Shown piece after piece: positions 7,077-15,040 of a stretch of DNA of 18,754 bases. The notes beneath the pieces are model-generated. The model saw only the letters and a program-made list of their open reading frames with translations, did no database searches and was not told the DNA's origin. The stretch's first letter is position 1, and the number at the start of each line of letters is the position of its first letter. Source of the DNA: JBFXAM01 sp050184295. Lineage in GTDB: Bacteria; Planctomycetota; Phycisphaerae; UBA1845; Fen-1342. The DNA is taken from contig JBFXAM010000087.1 in assembly GCA_050184295.1 (NCBI GenBank), positions 1 through 18,754 on the forward strand, in the 5' to 3' direction. Position numbers and translations under genes: made by a program.

Positions 7077-8127
7077 CTTGCGCAGCGACACGGTCACGCG
7101 CCCATCGGCGGCGATGCGCCGCGCGATCGCCGAGGCGGAGGTCGGCGACGACGTGCTCGGCGACGATCCGACGGTGAACGCGCTCGAGGCGCGGCTGGCG
7201 AGGTTCATGGGCAAGGAGGCCGCGCTTTATCTGCCGTCGGGCAGCATGGCCAACCAGGTCGCAATCCGCGCCGCGACCGAGCCCGGCGATGAGATCATCG
7301 CCGACGTCACCACGCACTTCTACAACTACGAGGTCGGCGCGTTCGCGGGGCTGTCGGGGTGCAGCGTGCGGCTCGTCGAGAGCCCGCGCGGCGTGTTCAC
7401 GGCCCGCGACGTGATCGCATGTCTGCGCCCGCCGACAATGCACTTCGCCCGCTCGCGCATGGTGGTGGTCGAAAACACGAACAACCGCGGCGGGGGAACG
7501 ATCTGGCCGCTCGAGAATCTCGCTGAGATCCGCGCCGCGGCGCGCGAGCACAGCCTGCACGTGCACCTCGACGGCGCGCGATTGATGAACGCGTGCGTCG
7601 CGACCGGGCGCGCTCCGACCGAGTACACGCAGCACGTCGATTCGGCGTCGATGTGCTTCTCGAAGGGGCTCGGAGCCCCCGTCGGGTCGATCCTGGTCGG
7701 CGCCAAGCCGTTCATCGAGCGCGCCCGGAGATTCCGCAAGATGTTCGGCGGCGCGATGCGCCAGGCCGGGCTGCTGGCGGCGGCGGCGCTGTACGCGCTG
7801 GATCACAACGTCGAGCGCCTCGCGGACGACCACGCGAACGCGAAACGCCTGGCGGAGGGCATCGCCGCCCTGCCGGGCATTGTGCTCGACCCGGCGACCG
7901 TCGAGACCAATATCGTGATCTTCGACCTCGCGCCGGCGCTGGGCTCCGCCGACAGCTTTGCGAAGAAGTTGCACGAGCGCGGCGTGTGGCTGTTCGCGAC
8001 GGGGCCGTCGCGGCTGCGCGCGGTGACGCATCTCGACGTGTCCGGCGCGCAGATCGAGCAGGCGGTCGGCGTGTTTCGCGAAGTGTGCGGTGCGCCCGCG
8101 CGAACGGCCGTGGTTGCGGCGCGCTAG
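7060..8127 (+). CDS. ltaE: Low-specificity L-threonine aldolase (PLP-dependent)
   Basis: The 355-residue product matches the beta-eliminating lyase/threonine aldolase family over its full length. It begins with DLRSDTVTRPS (6-16), followed by VGDDVLGDDPT (28-38), the cofactor-binding LHVHLDGARLMNA (166-178, Asp171) and the PLP-lysine site FSKGLGAPVGS (200-210, Lys202), then KMFGGAMRQAG. The enzyme splits L-threonine or L-allo-threonine into glycine and acetaldehyde in the cytoplasm, feeding glycine and serine metabolism. The ATG lies within the 3' end of the upstream gene, with AAGGAG at 7050-7055 giving a 4 bp spacing, which is a classic translational-coupling layout. The last 10 or so residues are an Ala/Arg-rich extension. 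It is followed by a strong GC hairpin at 8168-8188. Confidence 0.93.
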   Translation: MKSIVDLRSDTVTRPSAAMRRAIAEAEVGDDVLGDDPTVNALEARLARFMGKEAALYLPSGSMANQVAIRAATEPGDEIIADVTTHFYNYEVGAFAGLSGCSVRLVESPRGVFTARDVIACLRPPTMHFARSRMVVVENTNNRGGGTIWPLENLAEIRAAAREHSLHVHLDGARLMNACVATGRAPTEYTQHVDSASMCFSKGLGAPVGSILVGAKPFIERARRFRKMFGGAMRQAGLLAAAALYALDHNVERLADDHANAKRLAEGIAALPGIVLDPATVETNIVIFDLAPALGSADSFAKKLHERGVWLFATGPSRLRAVTHLDVSGAQIEQAVGVFREVCGAPARTAVVAAR

Positions 8128-8167
8128 CGCACCCGGTTGTGTCTGATGCGCCGTTGAAATGCAGCAC

Positions 8168-8188
8168 GCGACGCGCGCGGCGCGTCGC
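8168..8188 (+). terminator. GC hairpin after ltaE
   Basis: GCGACGCGC pairs perfectly with GCGCGTCGC around a 3 nt loop, 41 bp beyond the ltaE stop. No T-run follows, so it may be an RNA-end stabiliser or a Rho-linked structure and not a classical intrinsic terminator. Confidence 0.35.
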
Positions 8189-8295
8189 TCGCACACGCGT
8201 GCCGGGGAAGTTGCCGGGCCCAGCGGTGGCTGAGGCGACTGGGCCGAGTGTCCCGGGCGCCTCTCGCGCCGGACGGCGTTACTTCGAGGCTGCGA

Positions 8296-8781
8296 ATGTC
8301 CGAATCCGCCGTTCAGGATTTCTATCCCGACGATCTCGCACAGTGCTACGGCTGCGGGCGGCTCAACGCACACGGCCTGCACGTGCGGAGTTCGTGGGAC
8401 GGCGACGAGACGGTCGCGGTCCTCATTCCGCGGCCGCATCACACGGCGATCCCCGGCTACGTCTACGGCGGCTTGATCGCGTCGCTGATCGACTGCCACG
8501 GGACGGGGTCGGCGGCGCTGGCGGCGTATCGGGCGGCCGGGCGCGAGCCGGGCAGCGAGCCGGCGCTGAGGTTTGTGACGGCATCTCTGAAGGTGGACTA
8601 TCTGAAGCCGACGCCGCTGGGGCCGCCGCTCGAAGCGCGCGGCACAATCGTCGAGGTGAAGCCGCGAAAGGTTGTAGTCGACGTCGTGTTGCGGGCCGGC
8701 GGCGACACTACCGCGCGGGGAACCGTGATCGCGGTCTTGATGCCGGATCACATGCTCCGCGGCGCGGCGGCAGCGCCGTGA
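8296..8781 (+). CDS. PaaI-like hotdog-fold thioesterase
   Basis: The 161-residue product opens with a Cys-rich turn, CYGCGRLNAHGL (17-28), followed by the hotdog central helix VYGGLIASLIDCHGTGSA (56-73). In that helix the Gly-Gly and the Asp66 of the PaaI-type acyl-CoA thioesterase signature are present. It then shows strand motifs VDYLKPTPLGPPLEARG (100-116) and RGTVIAVLMP (141-150). Proteins with this layout are annotated as PaaI-family thioesterases and are expected to hydrolyse acyl-CoA esters in the cytoplasm; the natural substrate is unknown. The position often held by His before Gly-Gly is Tyr57, which I believe is usual in this subgroup. I chose ATG 8296 because the conserved part begins there and GAGG lies a few bases upstream; an alternative GTG at 8248 adds 16 residues without similarity. 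Confidence 0.78.
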   Translation: MSESAVQDFYPDDLAQCYGCGRLNAHGLHVRSSWDGDETVAVLIPRPHHTAIPGYVYGGLIASLIDCHGTGSAALAAYRAAGREPGSEPALRFVTASLKVDYLKPTPLGPPLEARGTIVEVKPRKVVVDVVLRAGGDTTARGTVIAVLMPDHMLRGAAAAP

Positions 8782-9099
8782 GGCGGTAGTCGCTCGCGCG
8801 CCGCGCCGACCGAGGTTGTACATCGGACCTGACACGGCGCGGCGTGTCGCCGTGCGAGCGAAGATCGGACCTTGGGGGTATCGCTGCGGCGTGGAGTTTC
8901 CGGGGATTCTGCGCTTCGCGCGCCGGCTGATCCGCTACGATGTGGTTGAACCGAGCGGGTCCGATGGACCGGTCCGACAGCGCCGGCGCGGGTGTTCGTG
9001 GCTTGCAGGTCGCCCCTGGACCCGGCGACTTGACGAGTCGCGGCCCCGCCGGCGCTGCCGGGCCGTTGGTCGACGCCGCTCAGGACGCGGCGACCCGCC
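8782..9099. other. Convergent intergenic region between the thioesterase and dnaB
   Basis: These 318 bp separate two genes whose 3' ends face each other. Two modest GC stems are visible: CACGGCG/CGCCGTG (8833-8839 with 8848-8854) and, next to the dnaB stop, CGCCGC/GCGGCG (9074-9079 with 9087-9092). Neither has a T-run. A TACGAT hexamer at 8937-8942 resembles a -10 box but heads no gene. I see no coding sequence or RNA gene. Confidence 0.5.
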
Positions 9100-10635
9100 T
9101 CAGAACGGCGAATCGCTGTCGGCGGACTTCGACAATCCCGGGCCGTCCGGGTTCACGTAGCCCGTGGGGCGCTCAAACGGGCGGGGGGTCTGCACGGCGG
9201 CAAAGGCGCCGGTGTCGACGTGGTCGTATTGTCCGCCGGGGCGGTAATTCTCGAAGCGCGTCCAATGGCGGCTGAAAAGCAGTTGCACGGTTCCGACCGG
9301 GCCGTTGCGCTGCTTGGCGATGATGAGTTCGGCCGAGTTGTCCTCACCGGCGGCGGGATCGTCGCCTTGCTTGTAGTAGCTCTCGCGGTGCAGGAGCGCG
9401 ACGACGTCGGCGTCCTGCTCGATCGCTCCGCTCTCGCGCAGGTCGCTCATGCGCGGACGGTTGTTGCCGCGGTCCTCTGCGTTGCGGTTGAGTTGGGCCA
9501 TCGCGACGACGGGCAGCCGCAGCTCCTTCGCGAGCGCCTTGAGCCCGCGCGAAATCTCGGCGACCTCGACCTGTCGGCTCTCCGCGCCCGGCGAGCGGAG
9601 CAATTGCAGGTAGTCGACGAAGATCGCGCGCAGCTTGTACTTGCGATGCGCCATCCGGGCCCGCGCCCGCAACTCCAGAATGCTGATGTTCGCGCTGTCG
9701 TCGATCAGCAGCGGCACCGCCCGCAACTGCTCCGCGGCGGCGTGCAGCGCCTGGTAGTCGTCTTTGCTGCAACGCCCGCGACGCAGATCGTGCGAGCTGA
9801 CACGCGCCCGGCTGCACAGAATGCGCTGCGCGATCTGGTGATGGCTCATTTCGAGCGAAAAAAACAGCACGGGAACGCCGTGATCGATCGCCATGTTCTC
9901 GGCGACGTTTAACCCGAACGCGGTTTTGCCCATCGACGGCCGTCCGGCGACGATGAGCAGTTCTCCGGGTTGGAATCCGCTGGTCAGGTCGTCGAGCTCG
10001 TAATACCCGGTCGGCTCGCCCGTCAGCGGCTTGTCGCCGCGCTCGCGCAGAACCTGGAGCAACTGCTCCATCAACTCGGGCAGCGGCTGGGCCGCGCCCG
10101 TGACGCGCCGCTCCGTCGTGTCGAAGATGACCTGCTCGGCGAAGTCGAGGATATCCGGTGTCGAACGGCGGGCGTCGTAGGCGGCTTCCATCGTCTCGTG
10201 CGCGGCGCGGATCAGCTCGCGCAGCAGGAACTTGTCGCGGACGATCTCGGCATAGTGCCGCACGCGCAGCGCCGATGGCACCGAGGTCGCAAGCTCGCCG
10301 AGATACTCGTACCCGCCGAGCGACTCGAACACGCCGCGGCGCAGCAGCTCGTCCTTGATGACGACGCCGTCGAGCGGCTTTCGCTGGTCGTAGAGCTCGA
10401 CGACGTGCTCGAAGAGCAGGCCGTTGCGTTCGAAAAAGAACGCGCGGCGACCGGCGTCGCGCAGGATGGACAGCGCTTCGCCGATCGCCGCCTCGTCGAG
10501 CAGCATCGAGCCGAGCACGGCGCGCTCGGCGTCGGCGGAGTGCGGCGGAACCCGGTCGAGTATGCCGGGGGCGTTACTCGCGATCGTCCGCGTCGGCGTC
10601 GGTGTCAGGTTCGTCGGCATCGGCGGGCTGCTCAT
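9100..10635 (-). CDS. dnaB: Replicative DNA helicase DnaB
   Basis: The 511-residue product is a complete DnaB: an N-terminal primase-interacting domain from PPHSADAERAVLGSMLLD (30-47), then a RecA-like motor with Walker A GRPSMGKTA (231-239), SLEMS (260-264) and Walker B IFVDYLQLL (338-346). These are followed by AQLNR (380-384), SDLRESGAIEQDAD (397-410) and the arginine-finger region IAKQRNGP (439-446). It unwinds DNA at the replication fork as a hexamer and recruits DnaG. The first 24 residues are a Pro/Thr-rich extension, and the last 40 are Pro/Gly/Ser-rich and probably disordered. ATG 10635 is preceded by AAGGAGG with an 8 bp spacing, a strong start signal that lies inside rplI; the genes overlap by 62 bp. 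It is the last gene of the ribosomal protein block. Confidence 0.96.
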   Translation of the reverse strand: MSSPPMPTNLTPTPTRTIASNAPGILDRVPPHSADAERAVLGSMLLDEAAIGEALSILRDAGRRAFFFERNGLLFEHVVELYDQRKPLDGVVIKDELLRRGVFESLGGYEYLGELATSVPSALRVRHYAEIVRDKFLLRELIRAAHETMEAAYDARRSTPDILDFAEQVIFDTTERRVTGAAQPLPELMEQLLQVLRERGDKPLTGEPTGYYELDDLTSGFQPGELLIVAGRPSMGKTAFGLNVAENMAIDHGVPVLFFSLEMSHHQIAQRILCSRARVSSHDLRRGRCSKDDYQALHAAAEQLRAVPLLIDDSANISILELRARARMAHRKYKLRAIFVDYLQLLRSPGAESRQVEVAEISRGLKALAKELRLPVVAMAQLNRNAEDRGNNRPRMSDLRESGAIEQDADVVALLHRESYYKQGDDPAAGEDNSAELIIAKQRNGPVGTVQLLFSRHWTRFENYRPGGQYDHVDTGAFAAVQTPRPFERPTGYVNPDGPGLSKSADSDSPF

Positions 10636-11089
10636 CGGGCACGCCTCCTTCGCGAACGACCCACACCTTGACCTGGGCCGCGATCTCGTCGGTGAACTCG
10701 ATGTTGATCATGCGATTATCGAGGGTACGGATCGGCGGATCAAGCATGACCATCGCGGGTTCGACCGGGAAGCCCTGCGCGCGCAGCGCGTCGGCAACGT
10801 GCTTCGGCCCCACCGAGCCGTAGAGCGTGCCTTCGGGGTTGGCGGCGGCCTCGATCGTGACCGAGACCTCCTTCATTTTCTCGGCGTGCTCGCTGAACGC
10901 CTTGTTCCGTAAGGCGCGTTCGACGGCGGCGTGCTTCTTGCGGTCCTCGATGGCCTTGAGGTTGTCCTCGGACGGTTCGATGCACAGCCGCTGAGGATAG
11001 AGGTAGTTGCGCGCGTAACCGGGCGTGACGTCGACAACGTCGCCGACGTGACCGAGCTTGCGCACGTCCTTGAGCAACAACACCTGCAT
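10574..11089 (-). CDS. rplI: 50S ribosomal protein L9
   Basis: The 171-residue protein starts with the highly conserved MQVLLLKDVRKLGHVGDVVD and VTPGYARNYLYPQ, the N-terminal RNA-binding domain of L9. The long connecting helix (about 40-75) and the C-terminal domain (LYGSVGPKHVADAL, about 89-102) follow. L9 usually has about 148 residues; here an acidic tail of Asp/Glu/Ala/Pro (about 150-171) is added. That tail is the part encoded by DNA shared with the start of dnaB. GGGAG upstream supports ATG 11089. It lies between rpsR and dnaB, as in many bacteria. Confidence 0.96.
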   Translation of the reverse strand: MQVLLLKDVRKLGHVGDVVDVTPGYARNYLYPQRLCIEPSEDNLKAIEDRKKHAAVERALRNKAFSEHAEKMKEVSVTIEAAANPEGTLYGSVGPKHVADALRAQGFPVEPAMVMLDPPIRTLDNRMINIEFTDEIAAQVKVWVVREGGVPDEQPADADEPDTDADADDRE

Positions 11090-11173
11090 GACAGAACTCT
11101 CCCTTCGCTGGCGAAAACCCGTGCGGCGCGGCGCCCGCGTCGCGTGCGGCGCGGCACCCCACGGACCGCGGGC

Positions 11174-11446
11174 TTACGTCACGTACGGCATCAGGCCCAT
11201 GTAGCGGGCGCGCTTCAGCGCGAGCGAGACCTTGCGCTGGCATTCGGCGGTCAGGCCGGTGCGCTTCCGCGAAAAGAGCTTGCCCTGCGTGCTGATGAGG
11301 CGCTGGAGCAGGCCGAGATCCTTCCAATCGATGTCGGAGGCGCGCACCTCGCTCGAGCGAAAGCGCGTCGGCTCTGCGGCGCGGCGCTTCTTACGCTTCT
11401 TGGCCGCGGCACTGGAGCGGGAACCAGGTCGAAACGGTGGAGGCAT
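11174..11446 (-). CDS. rpsR: 30S ribosomal protein S18
   Basis: The 90-residue product has the S18 core IDWKDLGLLQRLISTQGKL (39-57) and FSRKRTGLTAECQRKVSLAL (58-77), ending RARYMGLMPYV. The first 35 residues are basic (KKRKKRR) and variable, as expected. S18 binds the 30S platform beside S6, whose gene is two positions upstream, with ssb between them. AAGGA lies about 10 bp before ATG 11446. The gap to rplI is 84 bp. Confidence 0.96.
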   Translation of the reverse strand: MPPPFRPGSRSSAAAKKRKKRRAAEPTRFRSSEVRASDIDWKDLGLLQRLISTQGKLFSRKRTGLTAECQRKVSLALKRARYMGLMPYVT

Positions 11447-11570
11447 TGCGATTTTCCTTCTCTACGCGGCGCGACCGGCATCACGGTGTTCCGGTGCGTG
11501 TGGGCCGCTGGGGTTCACAAACTCTCTCGGGGCACGTGGTGCGCCGTTCGGCCGCACGCTCCGCGCTCTG

Positions 11571-12083
11571 TCAGAACGGAATATTGTCGTAATTGGGCGG
11601 CGGCTCGTCCTCGGATGCCGAGGGTGCAGCGCGGGCCGGCTGCGGCGGGCGCGACGCCGGCGTCTGGGTGTACCCGCCCGCGGGCGGCGCGGCGGAGCCG
11701 CCGCTGTCGGCCGATTCGTACTGACCCGTCGGAGCCCCGCCGCCACCGCCGCCCTCGCGGCTGCCGACGAAGGAGAAGCTCTCGGCGATCACGCTGAGCT
11801 TGCTGCGTTTGCCGCCGTCCTGCGCGGTCCACTGGTCGTACTTGAGTCGGCCTTCGATGAGGATCGGTCGGCCCTTGGTCATATACTGGTTGATGGTCTC
11901 GCCGGTGCGGCCGAAGGCGGCCACGTCGACGAAGCACACCTCTTCGCGCTGCTGCCCGTCCTTGTCGCGCCACTTGCGATTGGTTGCGACGCCGAACTCG
12001 CACACCGGCGTGTTGCTCGGCAGGTACTTGAGCTGCGGATCGCGCGTCAGGTTGCCCATCAGGATGACGCGGTTGAATGACAT
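11571..12083 (-). CDS. ssb: Single-stranded DNA-binding protein
   Basis: The 170-residue product has the SSB oligonucleotide-binding fold at residues 1-107: MSFNRVILMGNLTRDPQLKY, FGVATNRKW, FVDVAAFGRTGETINQYMTKG, LIEGRLKYDQWTAQDGGKRS, then SVIAESFSFVG. A Gly-, then Ser/Ala/Pro-rich linker leads to the partner-binding tip NYDNIPF, a variant of the usual DDDIPF. SSB coats single-stranded DNA during replication and repair and recruits other proteins through that tip. AAGGA is 9 bp before ATG 12083. Its place between rpsF and rpsR is the common bacterial arrangement. Confidence 0.96.
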   Translation of the reverse strand: MSFNRVILMGNLTRDPQLKYLPSNTPVCEFGVATNRKWRDKDGQQREEVCFVDVAAFGRTGETINQYMTKGRPILIEGRLKYDQWTAQDGGKRSKLSVIAESFSFVGSREGGGGGGAPTGQYESADSGGSAAPPAGGYTQTPASRPPQPARAAPSASEDEPPPNYDNIPF

Positions 12084-12149
12084 ACGTCGAGTCCTTGCTG
12101 ATGCGGTCGGTGTCGCCGCGGATACGCCGGGATCACGTCCTCGATCGAC

Positions 12150-12680
12150 CTACCGATCGCCGGGGCCTTCCCCACGGGGCGGACCATCACCACGCGGGGG
12201 GCCGTCCCCACGCGGGCCGCCGTCGCCGCGGGGCTCGCGATCACGGTCCCGGCCGCGGCCGCGGCGGAAGTCGCCGTCGCCTTCGCCTTCGCCGCCCTCG
12301 CCGTCCTCGCCGCGGCGCGGCTCCGTGGAGCAAGCCTGAATGTAGGGCTTGTCGTGTGGCCAGGCCTTGATTTCGGCAAGCTTCTCCGGCTTGAGGTCGT
12401 CGGTGCGGAGGACGAGGTGCCGGAGGATGACCTCGCTCAGGTGCACGTCGCGATCGAGGTCCGTGATGCGGTTGGGCGGCGCCTGGAAATAGGTCAGGAC
12501 GTAGGTGCCGCGCTTGCGCTTCTTGATCTCGAACGCGAGCTTGCGCTGATCGTCGAAGCGCACGCACGCTTCCAACCGGGCGCCGATACGGTCGCACAGC
12601 CGGCGCAGCTCCGATTCCATGCTGTTCCAGTCGTGGGCCGCCGCCGCGTCGAACAGAAACATGCCTTCGTACATATTCAC
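12150..12680 (-). CDS. rpsF: 30S ribosomal protein S6 with a long charged repetitive tail
   Basis: The conserved S6 part starts MYEGMFLFD and includes the RNP-like strand GTYVLTYFQAPPNRITDLDRD and the helix LSEVILRHLVLRTDD, ending near WPHDKPY. S6 pairs with S18 on the 30S platform. About 55 residues follow that S6 usually lacks: an acidic Glu/Gly/Asp run (GEDGEGGEGEGDGD), an RGRGRDRDRE segment, and tandem GD-GPPR units. I chose GTG 12680 because AAGGAG lies 7 bp before it; ATG 12674, two codons further on, is the alternative with a 13 bp spacing. With the GTG start the product has 176 residues, against 95-135 usually. It is followed by ssb after 66 bp. Confidence 0.93.
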   Translation of the reverse strand: MNMYEGMFLFDAAAAHDWNSMESELRRLCDRIGARLEACVRFDDQRKLAFEIKKRKRGTYVLTYFQAPPNRITDLDRDVHLSEVILRHLVLRTDDLKPEKLAEIKAWPHDKPYIQACSTEPRRGEDGEGGEGEGDGDFRRGRGRDRDREPRGDGGPRGDGPPRGDGPPRGEGPGDR

Positions 12681-12784
12681 AACGACTCTCCTTGATGGGC
12701 GGCTTCCGCGCCCGCGATTCGCGTCGAGCCGGCGCCGGCGCTGGGGAACCGCGCCGACCACGGCAAAAACCTCGTCCGGATGCG

Positions 12785-13375
12785 CTAAGGCTTCGGCGAT
12801 TCGTCGGCCGGACGCCGATTGAACCGGTTCATCGTCGTCTGCGCGCCGTTCGTGACCCAGCAGTCGACCGCGTCCGCGGCAGCGCGGATCGCTTCGTCGA
12901 ACACGTTGCGCTCGCGCGCGTCGACGCGACCCAGGACGTAATCGACGGTCGCGTCGCGGTGCACCTTTCCGATCCCAATCCGCGCCCGCGCGAACTCCTG
13001 CGAAGCGAGCATCCGGATGATACTGTCCAGCCCGCGGTGTCCGCCCGACGAGCCGGCGGCTCGAATCCGCATCGCGCCCGGCGGCAGATCGAGGTCGTCC
13101 GACACGACCAGCATGTCGGCCAGCGCGAGCCGGTAGAACCGAACCACACTCGCGACGCTTTGCCCGCTCAGGTTCATATAGGTTGCCGGCTTCAACAGCA
13201 GCACGCGCTCGTCGCCGCGCTGTGCCTCCGCCAGGGCGCCCTGAAAGTCGCGGTCGAAGCGACCCGGGCCGGTCTTCCACCGCCGCGCCAACTCGTCCAA
13301 CACCATGAAGCCGATGTTGTGTCGCGAGGCGGCGTACTGCGGACCGGGGTTGCCCAGACCGACCACCAGCTTCAC
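12785..13375 (-). CDS. pth: Peptidyl-tRNA hydrolase
   Basis: The 196-residue product starts KLVVGLGNPGPQYAASRHNIGF, with the catalytic His19 and neighbouring Asn9. It continues with KPATYMNLSG (62-71), the catalytic-site DDLDLPPG (93-100) and GSSGGHRGLDSI (108-119). It frees tRNAs from prematurely released peptidyl-tRNA in the cytoplasm. The start is GTG 13375: AAGGAG lies 5 bp before it, overlapping the end of rplY, whose TAA stop is 2 bp upstream. In the GGHxG loop Arg114 replaces the Asn found in Escherichia coli Pth. The rplY–pth pairing is widely conserved in bacteria. Confidence 0.96.
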   Translation of the reverse strand: MKLVVGLGNPGPQYAASRHNIGFMVLDELARRWKTGPGRFDRDFQGALAEAQRGDERVLLLKPATYMNLSGQSVASVVRFYRLALADMLVVSDDLDLPPGAMRIRAAGSSGGHRGLDSIIRMLASQEFARARIGIGKVHRDATVDYVLGRVDARERNVFDEAIRAAADAVDCWVTNGAQTTMNRFNRRPADESPKP

Positions 13376-13377
13376 CG

Positions 13378-14031
13378 TTACTCCTTCGCGCCCTCTTCCG
13401 GCTTCTCCTTCGCGATCCGCCCGATGACCTCCGGCTCGATCGACGCCTCGGCCTCGACCGGCGCCGCGGTCGGCGTCGCTTCGTGTACGCGCGGCAGGCG
13501 ACACACGCAGACCACGTCGTCGGGCTCGTGCAGCGGCTTGACGCCGTCGGGCAGCTCGACGTCCTTCACGTGGATCGCGTCGCCGAGACCCAGGTGGGAG
13601 ACGTTGACGCGCACCGATTCGGGAATCTTGAGCAGCGGACATTCGACGTGCAGGTCCGTCATGACGTGCAGCACCACGCCGCCCTCGTGCGCCCCCTTCG
13701 GGTCGCCGCGATACTCGATCGAGACATGCACCGGCACGCGCTCGTTCTCGTCCACGCGCATCAGATCGACGTGCAACGGTTTCTGTTGAAGATGGTCGTA
13801 CTGCACCTCTTTCAGCAGATAGGTGTTCGCGCCGTCCCCCGACTGCACCTTGATCACGTGCGCGCTCGCCTGAAGCGCGATCTCCAGGTCGTGGCGCGAC
13901 AACGCGACCGTCTCGGGCGTCTCGCCGTGGCCGTAAATGACCGCGGGCACCAGACCCGCGTTTCGCAGGCGCGTGCCGGCGTGGCGGTTTCCGGGCGCGC
14001 GAGCTTCGCCTTTGACACTCATGATCTGCAT
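13378..14031 (-). CDS. rplY: 50S ribosomal protein L25/general stress protein Ctc
   Basis: The 217-residue product has the 5S-rRNA-binding L25 domain (about 5-95: GNRHAGTRLRNAGLVPAVIYG, then KEVQYDHLQQKPLHVDLMRV). It also has the second beta-rich TL5/CTC domain (about 96-185: VPVHVSIEYRGDPKGAHEGGV, HVECPLLKIPESVRVNVSHL, LPDGVKPLHEPDDVVCVC) and a Glu/Lys/Pro-rich tail. This is the two-domain CTC form, not the short 95-residue Escherichia coli L25. ATG 14031 has AAGGAG at 8 bp; another in-frame ATG (14022) is less well spaced. It lies 52 bp after prs. Confidence 0.95.
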   Translation of the reverse strand: MQIMSVKGEARAPGNRHAGTRLRNAGLVPAVIYGHGETPETVALSRHDLEIALQASAHVIKVQSGDGANTYLLKEVQYDHLQQKPLHVDLMRVDENERVPVHVSIEYRGDPKGAHEGGVVLHVMTDLHVECPLLKIPESVRVNVSHLGLGDAIHVKDVELPDGVKPLHEPDDVVCVCRLPRVHEATPTAAPVEAEASIEPEVIGRIAKEKPEEGAKE

Positions 14032-14083
14032 GTCTGCGACTCCTTGCAGCGGGTCCGCCTGACGTCCGGGCGCGGCGTCTCCG

Positions 14084-15040
14084 CTAGAAACGCGTCTCCT
14101 TGAGAAACAGGCTGCTGACCGATTCGTGCCGGTGAATCCGCCGAATCGCCTCGCCCAGCAGTTCGCTGACGGTGAGGACGACCAGCTTCGGCAGGCGCCG
14201 GCGGGCCTCATCGGGGAGAGGAATCGTGTCGGTGATCGCCAACACGTCGATCTCGGCGGCGGCCAGCCGATCGATCGCGGGGCCGCACAACACGCCGTGC
14301 GTCGCGGTCACGACCACTTTTTTCGCGCCGGCCTTTCGGACGAGGTCGATCGCCTGCACGATCGTGCCGCCGGTGGCGATCATGTCGTCGCACATGACGA
14401 CGGTGCGGTCGCGCACGTCGCCGATGATCTGGTACGAGTGCGACTCCGAGCCGCTCAGCCGGCGCTTGTGGATGATCGCAAGCTCGCCGCCGAAGTGATC
14501 CGCGTATCCGCGGGCGCGCTTGGCGTTGCCGATATCGGGGCTGACCATCACAAGCGGGTCGAGCGCAAGCGACTTGAGATACGCGGTGATGACCGGCTCG
14601 CCCGAGAGATTGTCGACCGGGATGTCGAAGAAGCCCTGGATCTGGGCGGCGTGCAGATCGATCGTCAGCACACGATCGGCGCCCGCCTTGGTCAGCATGT
14701 TCGCGACCAGCTTGGCCGTGATCGGCACGCGGCCCTCGTCCTTGCGATCCTGCCGGGCATAAGCGAAGTAGGGCATCACCGCGGTGATGCGCTTCGCCGA
14801 TGCGCGCTTGAGGCAGTCGATCAGGATCAACACTTCCATCAGGTAGTCGTTGGGCTTGCGACTCACGGATTGGAGCACGAACGCGTCGCGTCCGCGCACG
14901 TCGTCGAGCAGCTTCAGCGAGATCTCGCCGTCGGGAAAGCTCTCGAGCTGGGCACGCCCGAGCGGAATACCCAGGTATGCCGACACGCGCTCGGCGAGCG
15001 CCGGATGGCTGCGGCCGCTGAACACCTGGACGCTGTTCAT
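14084..15040 (-). CDS. prs: Ribose-phosphate pyrophosphokinase (PRPP synthetase)
   Basis: The 318-residue protein matches bacterial PRPP synthetase throughout: MNSVQVFSGRSHPALAERV, FPDGEISLKL, the substrate region MPYFAYARQDRKDEGRVPIT, the metal-binding DLHAAQIQGFFDIPVDNL, the flexible loop IHKRRLSG and the PRPP loop VVMCDDMIATGGTI. It makes phosphoribosyl pyrophosphate from ribose 5-phosphate and ATP for nucleotide synthesis, including the pyrE reaction encoded further right in this window. Its ATG overlaps the glmU-like TGA as ATGA, with GGAG 7 bp upstream, so translation of the two should be coupled. Confidence 0.96.
   Translation of the reverse strand: MNSVQVFSGRSHPALAERVSAYLGIPLGRAQLESFPDGEISLKLLDDVRGRDAFVLQSVSRKPNDYLMEVLILIDCLKRASAKRITAVMPYFAYARQDRKDEGRVPITAKLVANMLTKAGADRVLTIDLHAAQIQGFFDIPVDNLSGEPVITAYLKSLALDPLVMVSPDIGNAKRARGYADHFGGELAIIHKRRLSGSESHSYQIIGDVRDRTVVMCDDMIATGGTIVQAIDLVRKAGAKKVVVTATHGVLCGPAIDRLAAAEIDVLAITDTIPLPDEARRRLPKLVVLTVSELLGEAIRRIHRHESVSSLFLKETRF

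Noticed and set aside
8248..8295. GTG start extending the thioesterase by 16 residues
   Set aside because: The extension has no similarity to the family and no ribosome binding site, while ATG 8296 has both conserved start context and a GAGG.
7039..8835. Minus-strand open frame opposite ltaE and the thioesterase (598 codons)
   Set aside because: It is the complement of two well-supported genes and reads as Arg/His/Ala-rich shadow sequence without domains.
12150..13280. A 376-codon fusion of S6 with a long N-terminal domain
   Set aside because: The upstream part is the out-of-frame shadow of pth and has no homology; a strong ribosome binding site sits right before the S6 core.
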